Below the pieces are notes generated by a model that was not told where the DNA came from, did not search any database, and was given only the letters and a program-made list of their open reading frames with translations. Below are positions 15,556 to 25,129 of a stretch of DNA of 64,000 nucleotides, one piece after another. Source of the DNA: Paenibacillus xerothermodurans. GTDB taxonomy: Bacteria > Bacillota > Bacilli > Paenibacillales > NBRC-103111. Where the stretch lies: NCBI RefSeq assembly GCF_002220865.2, contig NZ_NHRJ02000007.1, positions 62,001-126,000 on the forward strand, in the 5' to 3' direction. The position numbers and the translations under genes were made by a program. The first letter of the stretch is position 1, and the number at the start of each line of letters is the position of its first letter.

Positions 15556-17997
15556 CTACTTACGCAATTCAGCTCCAAAGGATTGCTCCAACGTTGACAC
15601 AACCTTGGAATGCAGATCGCTGACTTCCTCATCCGTGAGCGTACGCTCAGGTGTACGGTACACCAGAGAAAGGGCTACGCTTTTCTTATGGGGACCCACA
15701 CGGTCACCGGTATAAACGTCAAAGACTTGAATGGATTCCAGCAAGTCTCCCGCCACTTTGCGAGCTGCTTCGGTCAAGTCGGCGGCCTGTACTTCGCGGC
15801 CGACCACGACGGCAATGTCTCGTGCGATAGATGGAAAGCGCGGCAGCGGTTGGTATGTGATACGTTCGTCCGCCGCTGCAGCCAAAGGAGTGAGCTCCAC
15901 TTCGAGTACATACGTATCAGCCAAATCCTTGTGTTTTTGCAGTTCCGGATGGAGCTGTCCTAATGTACCGACCACGATGCGACCGTTTTCCGCGTCCAAC
16001 GTGATTTGAGCGGTGCGACCCGGATGGAAGCCTTCCGGCTGAGCCGTCGAGTATCCGATCGCGCCCTCCAATCCCAAATAGCCGACCACACTTTCGAACA
16101 CCCCTTTGAGATCATAAAAATCGACATCCCGCGGTCTGCCAGCCCAGTGCGTTGCATGCCGCTTACCGGTGAGCAGTACTGCCAGGTGCAGCCGCTCATC
16201 GGGCAGCTTGCTCAGAGCCGCTTCATCCGTGATAAATACCTTCCCGATCTCAAACACTGCCACGTCATCAGTATTACGATTACGGTTATACGCAGCGACG
16301 TCGAGCAAATGCGGAATGAGACTTGTGCGGAGTGTGCTGCGCTCCTCAGTCATCGGCATGGCCAGTGCCACCGGCTTGGCATCCTGATACGGGCCAGGGA
16401 AATCCCCAATTTGCTGCGGATGAGTCAAGGCGTATGTGATCGCTTCATGAAGCCCGCTCCCGGTCAGCAGATGACGCACCACCCGGCGGATAGCCTGCTC
16501 CTTCGTCAGCGCCCCCGGCGTGGTCACACCAGTCATTAGTGTAGTGGGAATGTTGTCGTAACCGTGCAGACGAGCCACTTCTTCAATTAAATCGACGGCG
16601 CGGGCTATGTCACCACGACGGCTTGGCACATGAACGATGAACTTCTCGCCCTCAGTCTCAACTGTAAAGTGCAACCTTTCAAAAATACTCCGCACCTGCT
16701 CAGGAGACAACTCCGTGCCGAGGTAGTCATTGATACGCCCGACCGACACTTCGATGCGGACGGGCTGATGCTGCAGCACCACCTCTTCCACAACGCCTTC
16801 AGCCACTTGTCCTCCGGCCAATTCGCTCATGAGCAGTGCGGCGCGGTTCAATGCCGGTATCACTGCCTCCGGATTCACTTCCTTCTCGAACCGGAGCGAC
16901 GCCTCAGAGCGGAGACCAAGCTGGCGTGATGTTTTACGTATCGTGCCGCCATCGAACTTAGCCGACTCCAGCAAAATTCTCGTCGTATTCTCCGTCACTT
17001 CCGAGTTCTCTCCACCCATCACGCCGGCCAGTCCGACAGGCTTCGTGCCATCCGTAATGAGCAGCATATGCGGTTCCAAAGTCCGCTCCACACCGTCCAA
17101 TGTGACGAGCTTTTCTCCGGGCTGAGCCATACGCACCTCGATATGCCCGTTCTGCAATGTATCCGCATCAAACGCATGCAGCGGCTGACCGTACTCAAGC
17201 ATTACATAGTTGGTAATATCGACGATATTATTAATAGGTCGGATGCCCGCAGCCATCAACCGATTCTGCATCCATAGCGGTGATGTGCCGATACGAACGC
17301 CTTCGAGCAATCGTGCCGCATAGTGCGAGCATTGCTCCTTCGCCGTGATTTCCACAGAAATATGATCTGCCGCGCGGACCCCGGAGTTTGTTTGCGGCTC
17401 TGTCGGAGGCAGCTTTACATCCCGTCCGAGAATAGCTGCGATCTCATACGCCGTCCCCAGCATGCTCAAGGCATCCGAACGATTCGGCGTCAAATCCAGG
17501 TCCATCACTTGGTCATCAATCGCCAGCACATCCAAAATGCTTTCGCCCACCTGCGTATCTTCAGGCAGGACGAGAATGCCTTCCTGAATTTCCTTCGGCA
17601 GCAGCTTGTCGTTCAAGCCGAGCTCTTTTGCGGAGCAAATCATGCCTTGCGACTCCACGCCGCGCAGCTTAGCCCGCTTAATCTTGAAATCACCCGGCAG
17701 TTTGGCGCCGACCACGGCCACCGGCACCTTTTGTCCCGCCGCAATATTTTTTGCTCCACACACGATTTGCAGGTCTTCGCCTTGTCCGACATCGACCGTA
17801 CACACGCTCAGTTTGTCTGCATCGGGATGCTTTTCACGGGTTTTTACGTAGCCGACAAGCACACCCTCGACACCTTGATTTCGTTCCTCCACAATGTCCA
17901 CTTCAATGCCGCTGCGGGTCAACTTTTCCGCCAATTCCGCAGCCGTATAGCCGCTCACGTCCACATATTGGGACAACCATTGATATGATACTTTCAT
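15556..17997 (-). CDS. pheT: Phenylalanine--tRNA ligase beta subunit
   Basis: An 813-residue beta chain of the alpha2-beta2 synthetase that charges tRNA-Phe. Domains in order are: an EMAP-like tRNA-binding domain (about 40-150, VVGAKLPGDFKIKRAKLRG), the B3/B4 editing region, B5 and the catalytic-like core (EVARLHGYDNIPTT). A C-terminal ferredoxin-fold anticodon domain ends it (PRFPSIARDIAVVV, RTLTDEEV). The length is standard. ATG follows GAGGAGCG. It begins 19 bp after pheS in the same T-box-controlled transcript. Confidence 0.98.
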   Translation of the reverse strand: MKVSYQWLSQYVDVSGYTAAELAEKLTRSGIEVDIVEERNQGVEGVLVGYVKTREKHPDADKLSVCTVDVGQGEDLQIVCGAKNIAAGQKVPVAVVGAKLPGDFKIKRAKLRGVESQGMICSAKELGLNDKLLPKEIQEGILVLPEDTQVGESILDVLAIDDQVMDLDLTPNRSDALSMLGTAYEIAAILGRDVKLPPTEPQTNSGVRAADHISVEITAKEQCSHYAARLLEGVRIGTSPLWMQNRLMAAGIRPINNIVDITNYVMLEYGQPLHAFDADTLQNGHIEVRMAQPGEKLVTLDGVERTLEPHMLLITDGTKPVGLAGVMGGENSEVTENTTRILLESAKFDGGTIRKTSRQLGLRSEASLRFEKEVNPEAVIPALNRAALLMSELAGGQVAEGVVEEVVLQHQPVRIEVSVGRINDYLGTELSPEQVRSIFERLHFTVETEGEKFIVHVPSRRGDIARAVDLIEEVARLHGYDNIPTTLMTGVTTPGALTKEQAIRRVVRHLLTGSGLHEAITYALTHPQQIGDFPGPYQDAKPVALAMPMTEERSTLRTSLIPHLLDVAAYNRNRNTDDVAVFEIGKVFITDEAALSKLPDERLHLAVLLTGKRHATHWAGRPRDVDFYDLKGVFESVVGYLGLEGAIGYSTAQPEGFHPGRTAQITLDAENGRIVVGTLGQLHPELQKHKDLADTYVLEVELTPLAAAADERITYQPLPRFPSIARDIAVVVGREVQAADLTEAARKVAGDLLESIQVFDVYTGDRVGPHKKSVALSLVYRTPERTLTDEEVSDLHSKVVSTLEQSFGAELRK

Positions 17998-18016
17998 TGC
18001 CGCTCACGCTCCTCGC

Positions 18017-19051
18017 TTATAAATGTGCAAACTGCTTCAGGAATCGAAGGTCGTTCGTGTAAAAATGACGGATATCCTCAATGTCGTATTTCAACATAGC
18101 GATCCGTTCGACGCCTAATCCGAAAGCAAATCCGCTGTATTCTTCAGGATCGTAGCCGGCCATCTCCAGCACGCGCGGATGGACCATCCCCGAGCCAAGA
18201 ATCTCCAGCCACCCGGTCTGCTTGCACACGCGGCAGCCTTTTCCGCCGCACATCGCACAAGTAACATCTACCTCCGCGCTCGGTTCCGTGAACGGGAAAA
18301 AGCTCGGACGCATACGAATTTGGGTCTGCTTGCCGAACAGCTCCTGCACGAACTGCAGCAGTGTTCCTTTGAGGTCGCTCATGCGGATATTGCGGTCTAT
18401 CACGAGGCCCTCGATTTGCGTGAACATGTGGCTGTGCGTTGCGTCATCGTCATCACGCCGGTACACACGTCCGGGGCAGATGATTTTTACCGGAACCTGG
18501 CCTCTCTTTTTCTCCATGGTTCTAACTTGAACGGGAGATGTGTGGGTACGCATCAAAATCTCATCGGTGATATAAAATGAATCCTGCATGTCCCGGGCGG
18601 GGTGGTTTTTCGGTAGATTCAGCGCTTCGAAATTGTAGTAATCCTGTTCGACTTCCGGACCCTCGGCCACCGTATACCCCATGCCGATAAAAATATCTTC
18701 GATTTGCTGGATGACTTTGCTGATCGGATGCGCCGCTCCCGCCGCCGCAGGCCGCCCGGGCAGAGTGACATCAATCGTCTCCGCACGAAGCCGCATTTCC
18801 GTTTCCGCCTTCTCATATTCCGCCTGCTTGCTCTCGATGACAGCCTCGATCGCTGCACGCACATCATTCGCTACTTGACCGATAACCGGACGCTCTTCCG
18901 CACTTAATGCGCCCATCCCGCGCAATACCTCGGTGATCGGTCCCTTTTTGCCCAAATATTTGATTCGCATTTCATTCAGCTGCTGCTGATTTGTAACCTG
19001 TGCGAGCTCTTCCAAAGCCTCCGCTTTTAAAGCTTCCAATCGCTCTCTCAT
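18017..19051 (-). CDS. pheS: Phenylalanine--tRNA ligase alpha subunit
   Basis: A 344-residue catalytic chain. An N-terminal coiled coil (about 1-85) contacts tRNA. The class II core carries the [11 protein letters not shown] segment and [12 protein letters not shown]. Motif 2 follows near [19 protein letters not shown], and motif 3 is [16 protein letters not shown] near the end. A CxxC pair set ([12 protein letters not shown]) suggests a structural metal. AAGGAGGAG precedes the ATG. Transcription starts at 19452-19480 and passes through a T-box leader, so expression rises when uncharged tRNA-Phe accumulates. Confidence 0.98.
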   Translation of the reverse strand: MRERLEALKAEALEELAQVTNQQQLNEMRIKYLGKKGPITEVLRGMGALSAEERPVIGQVANDVRAAIEAVIESKQAEYEKAETEMRLRAETIDVTLPGRPAAAGAAHPISKVIQQIEDIFIGMGYTVAEGPEVEQDYYNFEALNLPKNHPARDMQDSFYITDEILMRTHTSPVQVRTMEKKRGQVPVKIICPGRVYRRDDDDATHSHMFTQIEGLVIDRNIRMSDLKGTLLQFVQELFGKQTQIRMRPSFFPFTEPSAEVDVTCAMCGGKGCRVCKQTGWLEILGSGMVHPRVLEMAGYDPEEYSGFAFGLGVERIAMLKYDIEDIRHFYTNDLRFLKQFAHL

Positions 19052-19107
19052 TTATTCTCCTCCTTGATTCTTAGGTCAAGGCTGGCACGTTTAGATGCGG
19101 GAGAACG

Positions 19108-19445
19108 CAAAAAAGACTTTTCCATCCCGGGAAAGGGACGAAAAAGTCGTGGTGCCACCCTTGTTCAGAAAAGCCTGTGCGCGTTTGCAGACCCAATATG
19201 AGCCACACAACCAGCGAGCAACATAACTTCTCACTTCATTGAAAATAACGGATCAAGAACAGTGACGTTCATAGCCGGTGCCCTCTACTTGCCTGCGGCG
19301 AAGCGCCGAGGTTTCAAAGGTCTGCTCGGGAGCGAACTTCGGCAGCCTGGATCTGTAGAACCGCTCTCAATCTCCGGCGGCTCCTCCCTGTAAAGAGGCA
19401 CTGCGTACTTTTCTCCGTCAACGCATTTCATTGTATGAAACTTTA
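19108..19445 (-). promoter_or_regulatory. T-box riboswitch upstream of pheS
   Basis: The leader carries the T-box core AGGGTGGCACCACG (19161-19148). Directly after it is a terminator with the stem GACTTTTTCGTCCC and GGGATGGAAAAGTC, then TTTTTT at 19114-19109. A long structured region precedes it, as expected for stem I to III. Phenylalanine codon UUC should be the specifier; one candidate is the UUC at 19336-19334, but I could not fold stem I well enough to assign it. Known mechanism: uncharged tRNA-Phe stabilises the antiterminator. Confidence 0.95.
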
Positions 19446-19451
19446 CATTTT

Positions 19452-19480
19452 ATTATATGAAAATTGCCTGCGATATGCAA
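19452..19480 (-). promoter_or_regulatory. Promoter of the pheST operon
   Basis: The minus strand reads TTGCAT (19480-19475), 17 bp, TATAAT (19457-19452). It would start the T-box leader near 19445, about 395 nt before pheS. Confidence 0.8.
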
Positions 19481-19594
19481 GCCGGTTTCAATACCGCTCA
19501 CAAACGCGGACAGTTCATCATAAGTGATATTTTGACTTCATTGGAATAATACCGTTAAATGAAGGTGAATTAACGTATCCGGGAGGGATGGAAT

Positions 19595-20515
19595 TTGAAG
19601 TATCGGAGGCTTGGAAAAACGAATCTGAAGGTGTCCGTGATCGGTATAGGCACCTGGCAGTATGGCGGCGAGTGGGGCAAACAGTTCAGCCAGCAGGAAG
19701 TGGACGCAATTCTTGATCAGGCGCAGGCATCGGGCATCAACTTGATCGACACTGCTGAGTGCTATGGAGACCATGTGTCCGAATCGTTAATCGGCAATTA
19801 TGTGGCACGCGGGAAGCGTGAGGATTGGGTGATTGCAACCAAATTCGGCCACCGTTTTACCGAGAACTTCAGCCGGGAGCAGCTCTGGTCCGCCTCGGAC
19901 GTCATCAAGCAGCTTGACGACTCGTTGCAGGCGCTTCGCACCGATTACGTCGACATTTACCAGTTCCATTCGGGCACAGACGAAGCCTTTGACAACGACG
20001 AGCTTTGGACCGTCCTGCAGAAACAGGTGGAGGCCGGGAAGATCCGCCACTTGGGCACCTCGATCGGCAGCAACGCTAATCTGCATCAAACGGCCGCTTC
20101 CACCAAGGTGAATTCGAAAGTAATCCAAGTCGTGTATAACCGTTTGGACCGTAAGCCGGAAGAACGGGTTTTGCCTTCATGCGAGGAGCAAGATCTTGGC
20201 GTGCTGGCACGCGTGCCGCTCGCTAGTGGTTACCTAAGCGGGAAATATAAGCCGGGTGCGGAATTTGGCAAAAATGACGTGCGTCACCGCCATGACCGGG
20301 AGCAAACGCTCCATAAGCTCGAGGAAGTCGAGAAAATACGCAAAAACGAGGTTCCCGAAGGCATCGATATGGCTACATGGGCGTTGGCCTGGTGCTTGAA
20401 GCATCCCGCTGTCACCGCTGTAATTCCGGGCTGCAAGAGTGCCGAGCAGGTCATTTCCAACGCCGCGGCGGCGGACTATGTTTCCAATGAGCATGCTCAA
20501 AGCTGGAAGGATTAG
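19595..20515 (+). CDS. Aldo/keto reductase
   Basis: A 306-residue NADPH-dependent oxidoreductase of the aldo/keto reductase barrel fold. The catalytic tetrad is D52, Y57 (DTAECYG), K83 (ATKFG) and H125 (YQFH). The C-terminal cofactor segment includes AVIPGCKSAEQV. The TTG start follows GGGAGGG. Substrate cannot be told. It stands alone, 137 bp before an MFS gene on the same strand. Confidence 0.92.
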   Translation: MKYRRLGKTNLKVSVIGIGTWQYGGEWGKQFSQQEVDAILDQAQASGINLIDTAECYGDHVSESLIGNYVARGKREDWVIATKFGHRFTENFSREQLWSASDVIKQLDDSLQALRTDYVDIYQFHSGTDEAFDNDELWTVLQKQVEAGKIRHLGTSIGSNANLHQTAASTKVNSKVIQVVYNRLDRKPEERVLPSCEEQDLGVLARVPLASGYLSGKYKPGAEFGKNDVRHRHDREQTLHKLEEVEKIRKNEVPEGIDMATWALAWCLKHPAVTAVIPGCKSAEQVISNAAAADYVSNEHAQSWKD

Positions 20516-20652
20516 AGCAAGATAATCCATGTTTCTCGGCAGAACCGTCCATGTTTTTCCACGACTGCACGCGTTATGCTAGTCGGTAAACAAACGCAGG
20601 AATATGCAACAGCGCCTGCACTGCTGTCGAGAAAGAAGGTATTAGAAAACCG

Positions 20653-21846
20653 ATGAAGCTGTCGACTCGAATTTACCTGGACGCCGCCTTGCAAAACATG
20701 AAAAGTGTTTTCTTCTTTACTTTTTTGCACGTACTTATCGCACGTCTGGGCGCATCGAATTTCCAAATCGCTCTGTCCAATGCTCTACCGCCTCTGTTCT
20801 GCGCGCTGTCGTTAGCTTTACTAACTCGACAACTGCCGGTGACCAGAGGTGTTTTTCTTGCCGGCGGATACATACGTCAATGCGCGTTTCTATGCATGGC
20901 GTTCTCTGTGCTGCTTCCCGATCCGGTACCTTATCTTTTACTTTTCTGGTCGGTCAATGCCGTGGCGGTTATGGTGTGTGAGGCCCAGAAGCCCGCCATC
21001 ATGCGCAGGTGGGTATCGGCGGGAGATTTTACGAAAATCTTCAGCAACAACAAAATTATCGGCATCGTCATCATGACGGCTGGCAGCTTTGCTATCGGCC
21101 ACTTTCTGGACGCTTATAACTGGATGTTTCCAACCAACTATGTCATCTCTATGTTAATAGGATGCCTCTCTACGTTTGCCGGAATGTCGATCATGGCCGA
21201 GCTTGCACCTCGGGAGAAAAAACCGATCAGATTGACCTGGGTGAAACCTTTCCAAGAATGCGGTGTCACAACATGGTGGTTGGGTCTGAATAATGTAGGC
21301 ATTGCGATGGTCACACCGCTGCTTATCATTTACCATGTCAATGTGCTGCAGCTGAGCAACACACAAATCGCCTACTTTGTCGTGGCTGCCGGAATCGCGT
21401 CAACGGTGCTGCTGCCGGTCGCCCGCCGCTGCATGGAGCGCTTCGGCATCATCAAGGTGTACGGCACGGCAATCATTGGCATGGCGCTGGTTCTGCTGCC
21501 ATACGGCTTTATCCAATCCTTTTGGCTGCTGCTGGTGATACAAAGCTGGGTCGGCGTCTGTCTTGCGGTGAACGAGGTGGCCTCGCAAACCATTATGATG
21601 AGAGAGGCACACAAGCACAGCAAGGAGATGGCGTATTTTTCCGATTTTCAGCTGGTTATGAATGCCGGCAACGGCATCGGGGCGTTATTGTCCGGCGCGC
21701 TGTTGATGTTCCTTCCGATCTGGGGATGCTTCGTGATCATCGCAATCTGCAGGGTTCTGTTCTATGTCAGCTATCGAGCGATGAAAGCGCAAGAGGCAAA
21801 GACCGCCCTCCTGCTGCAGCCGCAGCAGGGAAGTGGAGTCCGCTGA
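20653..21846 (+). CDS. MFS-like membrane transporter
   Basis: A 397-residue integral membrane protein with about 11-12 hydrophobic spans and short charged loops, compatible with the major facilitator fold. No substrate motif is evident. The start is uncertain: the ATG at 20653 has only AGAAGG some 15 nt upstream. It ends at a bidirectional terminator facing the EAL gene. Confidence 0.75.
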   Translation: MKLSTRIYLDAALQNMKSVFFFTFLHVLIARLGASNFQIALSNALPPLFCALSLALLTRQLPVTRGVFLAGGYIRQCAFLCMAFSVLLPDPVPYLLLFWSVNAVAVMVCEAQKPAIMRRWVSAGDFTKIFSNNKIIGIVIMTAGSFAIGHFLDAYNWMFPTNYVISMLIGCLSTFAGMSIMAELAPREKKPIRLTWVKPFQECGVTTWWLGLNNVGIAMVTPLLIIYHVNVLQLSNTQIAYFVVAAGIASTVLLPVARRCMERFGIIKVYGTAIIGMALVLLPYGFIQSFWLLLVIQSWVGVCLAVNEVASQTIMMREAHKHSKEMAYFSDFQLVMNAGNGIGALLSGALLMFLPIWGCFVIIAICRVLFYVSYRAMKAQEAKTALLLQPQQGSGVR

Positions 21847-21854
21847 AGCGTAAT

Positions 21855-21884
21855 AAAAAAGCGTCCGGCCGGGACGCTTTATTC
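21855..21884. terminator. Bidirectional terminator between convergent genes
   Basis: AGCGTCC and GGGACGCT form the stem, with an A-run on the left and TTTATT on the right. It can end both the MFS gene and the leftward EAL gene. Confidence 0.85.
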
Positions 21885-22000
21885 ATGTGCCCCGAACTGC
21901 GATGGCTGGGACGCTTAAACGCAGTAGACGCCCATCTCACTGAACGGACGCGTTTTATTTGTTAAGCCAGCCAACTACGGCCCTCGCACGCTGCTATCGC

Positions 22001-22822
22001 TTATGCCGGACTTGGAGTGAGCATTTTCTTGATTTCTCCTTCAGGCATCGGCCGGCTGAAAATGTAACCTTGGATCTCCGCACAGCCAATATGCTGAAGG
22101 AACGACAGCTGTTCTTCCGTTTCGACGCCCTCGGCGATCACCTTCAGCCTGAGACTGTTCGCCATGGCGATAATAGCCTGCACAATAGCAGCTCCATCCG
22201 GGTCACCGGGTATGTCCCGGACGAACTCCCTGGCTACTTTCAAGGTATGAATCGGAAATTGCTTCAGATAGGTTAATGATGAAAAGCCCGTGCCAAAATC
22301 ATCGATCGAAATTTGTACGCCAATATCACGAAGAGCTTGCAGCTTATATATCACTTGGTCGACGTGCTCCATCGCGACGCCTTCCGTGATTTCCAGCTCC
22401 AAGTATGCCGAATCAAGCTCGCTGTCCCTGAGAGCATCCAGCACGATTTCGATAAAATTGTGCTGATGAAACTGGATTGGTGACACATTGACCGCCATTG
22501 TTACCGGTGCATAGCCGGCAAGCTGCCATGCTTTATTTTGCTTGCACGCGGTACGCAGTACCCATTCGCCTATGGGGATGATGAGTCCCGTCTCCTCCGC
22601 CACCGGAATAAACTCCCCCGGAGGAATGAGGCCGTCGGTGGGATGACGCCAGCGGAGCAGCGCCTCCATGCCGTTCACCCGGTTGGTTAGGATGTCCACT
22701 TGCGGTTGAAAGTGCAGGAAAAATTCCTCCCGCTGCAACGCTTTATTCAGCCGGTCCTTCATCGTGCCTTTGTCCTGTTGTACAGTTCGGTCGGATAACT
22801 GCCGTTTACGGTTGATTATCAA
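22001..22822 (-). CDS. EAL-domain protein without a GGDEF partner
   Basis: A 273-residue protein that is essentially a stand-alone EAL domain, the cyclic-di-GMP phosphodiesterase fold. Present are GMEALLRW (the EAL motif), NVSPIQF, LELEITEG, the metal-binding IDDFGTGFSSL, EGVET and a final IQGYIFSRP. The conserved KIDxSFV segment reads KVAREFV: the lysine is kept but the following aspartate is alanine, so catalysis may be weak. The N-terminal 20-25 residues look like the tail of a GGDEF linker, which suggests descent from a longer GGDEF-EAL protein. The TTG at 22822 is preferred (GAGGGG upstream), though the frame is open to 22849. Confidence 0.85.
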   Translation of the reverse strand: MIINRKRQLSDRTVQQDKGTMKDRLNKALQREEFFLHFQPQVDILTNRVNGMEALLRWRHPTDGLIPPGEFIPVAEETGLIIPIGEWVLRTACKQNKAWQLAGYAPVTMAVNVSPIQFHQHNFIEIVLDALRDSELDSAYLELEITEGVAMEHVDQVIYKLQALRDIGVQISIDDFGTGFSSLTYLKQFPIHTLKVAREFVRDIPGDPDGAAIVQAIIAMANSLRLKVIAEGVETEEQLSFLQHIGCAEIQGYIFSRPMPEGEIKKMLTPSPA

Positions 22823-22910
22823 TGTCCACCGCGTCCCCTCGAAAAACAAATTCTATCAGAGATGATGTATTATTTTACCTGTTTCGAGTACATTCGACAA
22901 GCATTATTTA

Positions 22911-22957
22911 GAACAAAAGACCTAAAACGTGTGTGATTTACGTTTTAGGTCCTTTTA
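22911..22957 (-). terminator. Terminator of the CopC-CopD gene
   Basis: GACCTAAAACGT and ACGTTTTAGGTC form a perfect 12-bp stem, and the minus strand then reads CTTTTGTT. It starts about 30 bp past the stop at 22985. Confidence 0.85.
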
Positions 22958-22984
22958 TGGATTGAGGGGGACAATAGCCGTGAG

Positions 22985-24655
22985 TTAATATACCCGAATT
23001 TGGCGCTCGTACGGCGTCTCATCGTCATTGCTGTCCATTATGCGCACTTCAATCCGCCAATCACCGGGGTAGGGCATGTACGCACCGCGCGCTTTGTAGG
23101 TATGTCGCTTTAACCCAAAGGATTCTTCCGATGTCATATCTTCCGTGTAGCTCAGGGGCACCTCTATCGCCGCCATCTCCGGCATGCTCAAATTGTGCAG
23201 TTTTAGCACAACCTGCTTCGGTTTACCGAGCTCCTCGGGCAGCCATGCCTTCACCGTAAAGTCATTCACGCCCGGAGCATTCGGTGTGATCTGCGTGGTC
23301 ATGTGAATGGTGCCGCCCATTGCATGCCAATTCAATGGTTGATTCTCCGGCAGTGGACTCAAATACGTAAATATACCCACGATGGCCGCTATTAGCAGCG
23401 CCAGAACCCCGTCGAACATGAGCAGCGCTGACGGTCTGTCTGCGGAACGCTTGCGGTAGCTCCTGCGCAGCAGCATGCCGCTGATGATGACCAGCACCAC
23501 GAGTGCGGATTTCACAAGGAGCATTTTGCCCCAGTTGGTCTCAATCACATACCGGATGTCCGGGAGATAGATCAGCACCATGAAAATCCCCGACACCGTG
23601 AGCAGTATCATAGCTGCTCCGGCTGCCGGAGAGAAACGTTCGAAAAACTTCCGGGCGACTTCTCCTTTACGATAGCAGAGCACGATTAACATCAACAGTC
23701 CTCCCATCCAAAGGGAAGCTGCAGCCAAATGAATCACGTCCAATGTGATAGTCTGTGCGGTTGGTTCGAAAGCTGCGGCATGACCGTTCAAGCTTTTCAG
23801 CAGCCACAAGAGTATCACCCACAGCACGTCAAGTAAAAGGCTGCGGCCAAGCAGCACAAATCCAAGCAGAGATACGACGAGCGTTGTGATCCACACGTAG
23901 CCGATGCCAGTGCGGGTAAAAAGTGCGAGCAGTGTTTCCGCGCCGCCGTCCCCCGCCATCGAATACAGGTGGGTAAACATCAACAAAAGAAAGACCAGCA
24001 CATAAGCCCGAAGCAGCTGCACCCGCCAGCCCTCCAGCATCGCGCTCGTCCCGCTGTCGGACACCTGGCCGAAACGCAGCCATATCACCCACCCGCTCAA
24101 AACAAGCAGGAAAACATAGTAAATGATCCGTAATGCAAAATTGAGCATGTCCATCAAGTCTGGCCCCAGCGACAGTCCTGCTGCAGGCGAATGTTGGATA
24201 TTCGCTCCCGGCTCCGTCGGCGGTCCGTCTAAGCTTTGCCCAACCGCGAACAGATAGGTTCCTTCCACGGGATGTCCGTCAGCGGAAATCACATGGTACG
24301 TGACTACATAGTGTCCCTTCGGCAGCGCAGGCAAATCCAGTTCTATCGCAGTGTGGGTCGCGTTTATTCTCGCTTGGGTGTTCGTCACTGATTTTTTGTT
24401 TGCATCAAATACTTTAATATAAAACGCGCTAGCCTCCAGCTGTTCGTTGAACTCGAGCAGAATCCGAGGGGGTGATTGCGGCAGTTCAGCATTAGCGGCC
24501 GGCGTAGCCCTGATGAGTGTGGCATGGGCTCCTGCCCGATGCGGGATAAGCAGTATAAATATTATCATTGCAAATACTGCGAGCAGCCTGATCGCACTGC
24601 ACCGCAATATTGTCTTCCTTCTGTCTGGCAGCGTGTTCAACGCCGGACTTACCAT
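22985..24655 (-). CDS. CopC-CopD fusion copper protein (YcnJ-like)
   Basis: A 556-residue membrane protein. A signal peptide ends in GAHATL, so the mature chain starts at or near the copper-binding histidine of a CopC domain. CopC continues to about residue 140 and has a second ligand region SADGHPVEGTY. About eight transmembrane segments of the CopD type follow, with histidines in LNGHAAAF, DVIHLAAASLW and related positions. A C-terminal extracellular domain of about 110 residues (MGGTIHMTTQITP) resembles the YtkA-like domain. This architecture is that of B. subtilis YcnJ, a copper importer. ATG at 24655 follows AAGGAGG. DUF2203 and NikR genes lie upstream in the same direction. Confidence 0.88.
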   Translation of the reverse strand: MVSPALNTLPDRRKTILRCSAIRLLAVFAMIIFILLIPHRAGAHATLIRATPAANAELPQSPPRILLEFNEQLEASAFYIKVFDANKKSVTNTQARINATHTAIELDLPALPKGHYVVTYHVISADGHPVEGTYLFAVGQSLDGPPTEPGANIQHSPAAGLSLGPDLMDMLNFALRIIYYVFLLVLSGWVIWLRFGQVSDSGTSAMLEGWRVQLLRAYVLVFLLLMFTHLYSMAGDGGAETLLALFTRTGIGYVWITTLVVSLLGFVLLGRSLLLDVLWVILLWLLKSLNGHAAAFEPTAQTITLDVIHLAAASLWMGGLLMLIVLCYRKGEVARKFFERFSPAAGAAMILLTVSGIFMVLIYLPDIRYVIETNWGKMLLVKSALVVLVIISGMLLRRSYRKRSADRPSALLMFDGVLALLIAAIVGIFTYLSPLPENQPLNWHAMGGTIHMTTQITPNAPGVNDFTVKAWLPEELGKPKQVVLKLHNLSMPEMAAIEVPLSYTEDMTSEESFGLKRHTYKARGAYMPYPGDWRIEVRIMDSNDDETPYERQIRVY

Positions 24656-24695
24656 TGCATACAATCCTCCTTGCAAATAGCCGGGATATATCTTT

Positions 24696-25100
24696 TCATT
24701 CTCCGGTAAATTTCCTTCTTCCTGCGAAGCCGTCTTCCGGGCTGTGGTAATGCATGATTCGCTCCTCACCCTGACGCCAGCAAAGCAGTACTTCATCGCC
24801 GTCGATCAGCGCCGGGAAATCAACCAGACCGGTGTCAATATCTTTCAGCTGTACATGCTTAAGTTCGAAGCTTTTGATCAAGGCATTGGCCTCAATTTGC
24901 AAGAAATCCATTTCGCACTCCAGTGTGAAGCAGGGATCAGTGCCACGCGGCAAATGGCTGTGACTGGCGGCTCCTTTCAACTGCTGCAGCTCCGTATGTT
25001 TATCGCGGAACCGTCGTTTGATCTGCTGCAATTTTTCCAAATCCGACTTAACCGAAGGCAGCATCGCGTTTGCTTCTGACACTGTGAAATAAGTTTTCAT
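24696..25100 (-). CDS. DUF2203 family protein
   Basis: A 134-residue soluble protein of the DUF2203 family. It begins YFTVSEANAMLPSVKSDLEK, followed by a helical hairpin, and ends with the typical GLVDFPALIDGDEVLLCW and the final EDGFAGRRKF. Function is unknown. GGAGCTC precedes the ATG at about 8 nt. It sits 40 bp before the CopC-CopD gene and 29 bp after nikR, all in one direction, so an operon is likely. Confidence 0.88.
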   Translation of the reverse strand: MKTYFTVSEANAMLPSVKSDLEKLQQIKRRFRDKHTELQQLKGAASHSHLPRGTDPCFTLECEMDFLQIEANALIKSFELKHVQLKDIDTGLVDFPALIDGDEVLLCWRQGEERIMHYHSPEDGFAGRRKFTGE

Positions 25101-25129
25101 TTTTGAGCTCCTTCCATGAATTTTTTCTT

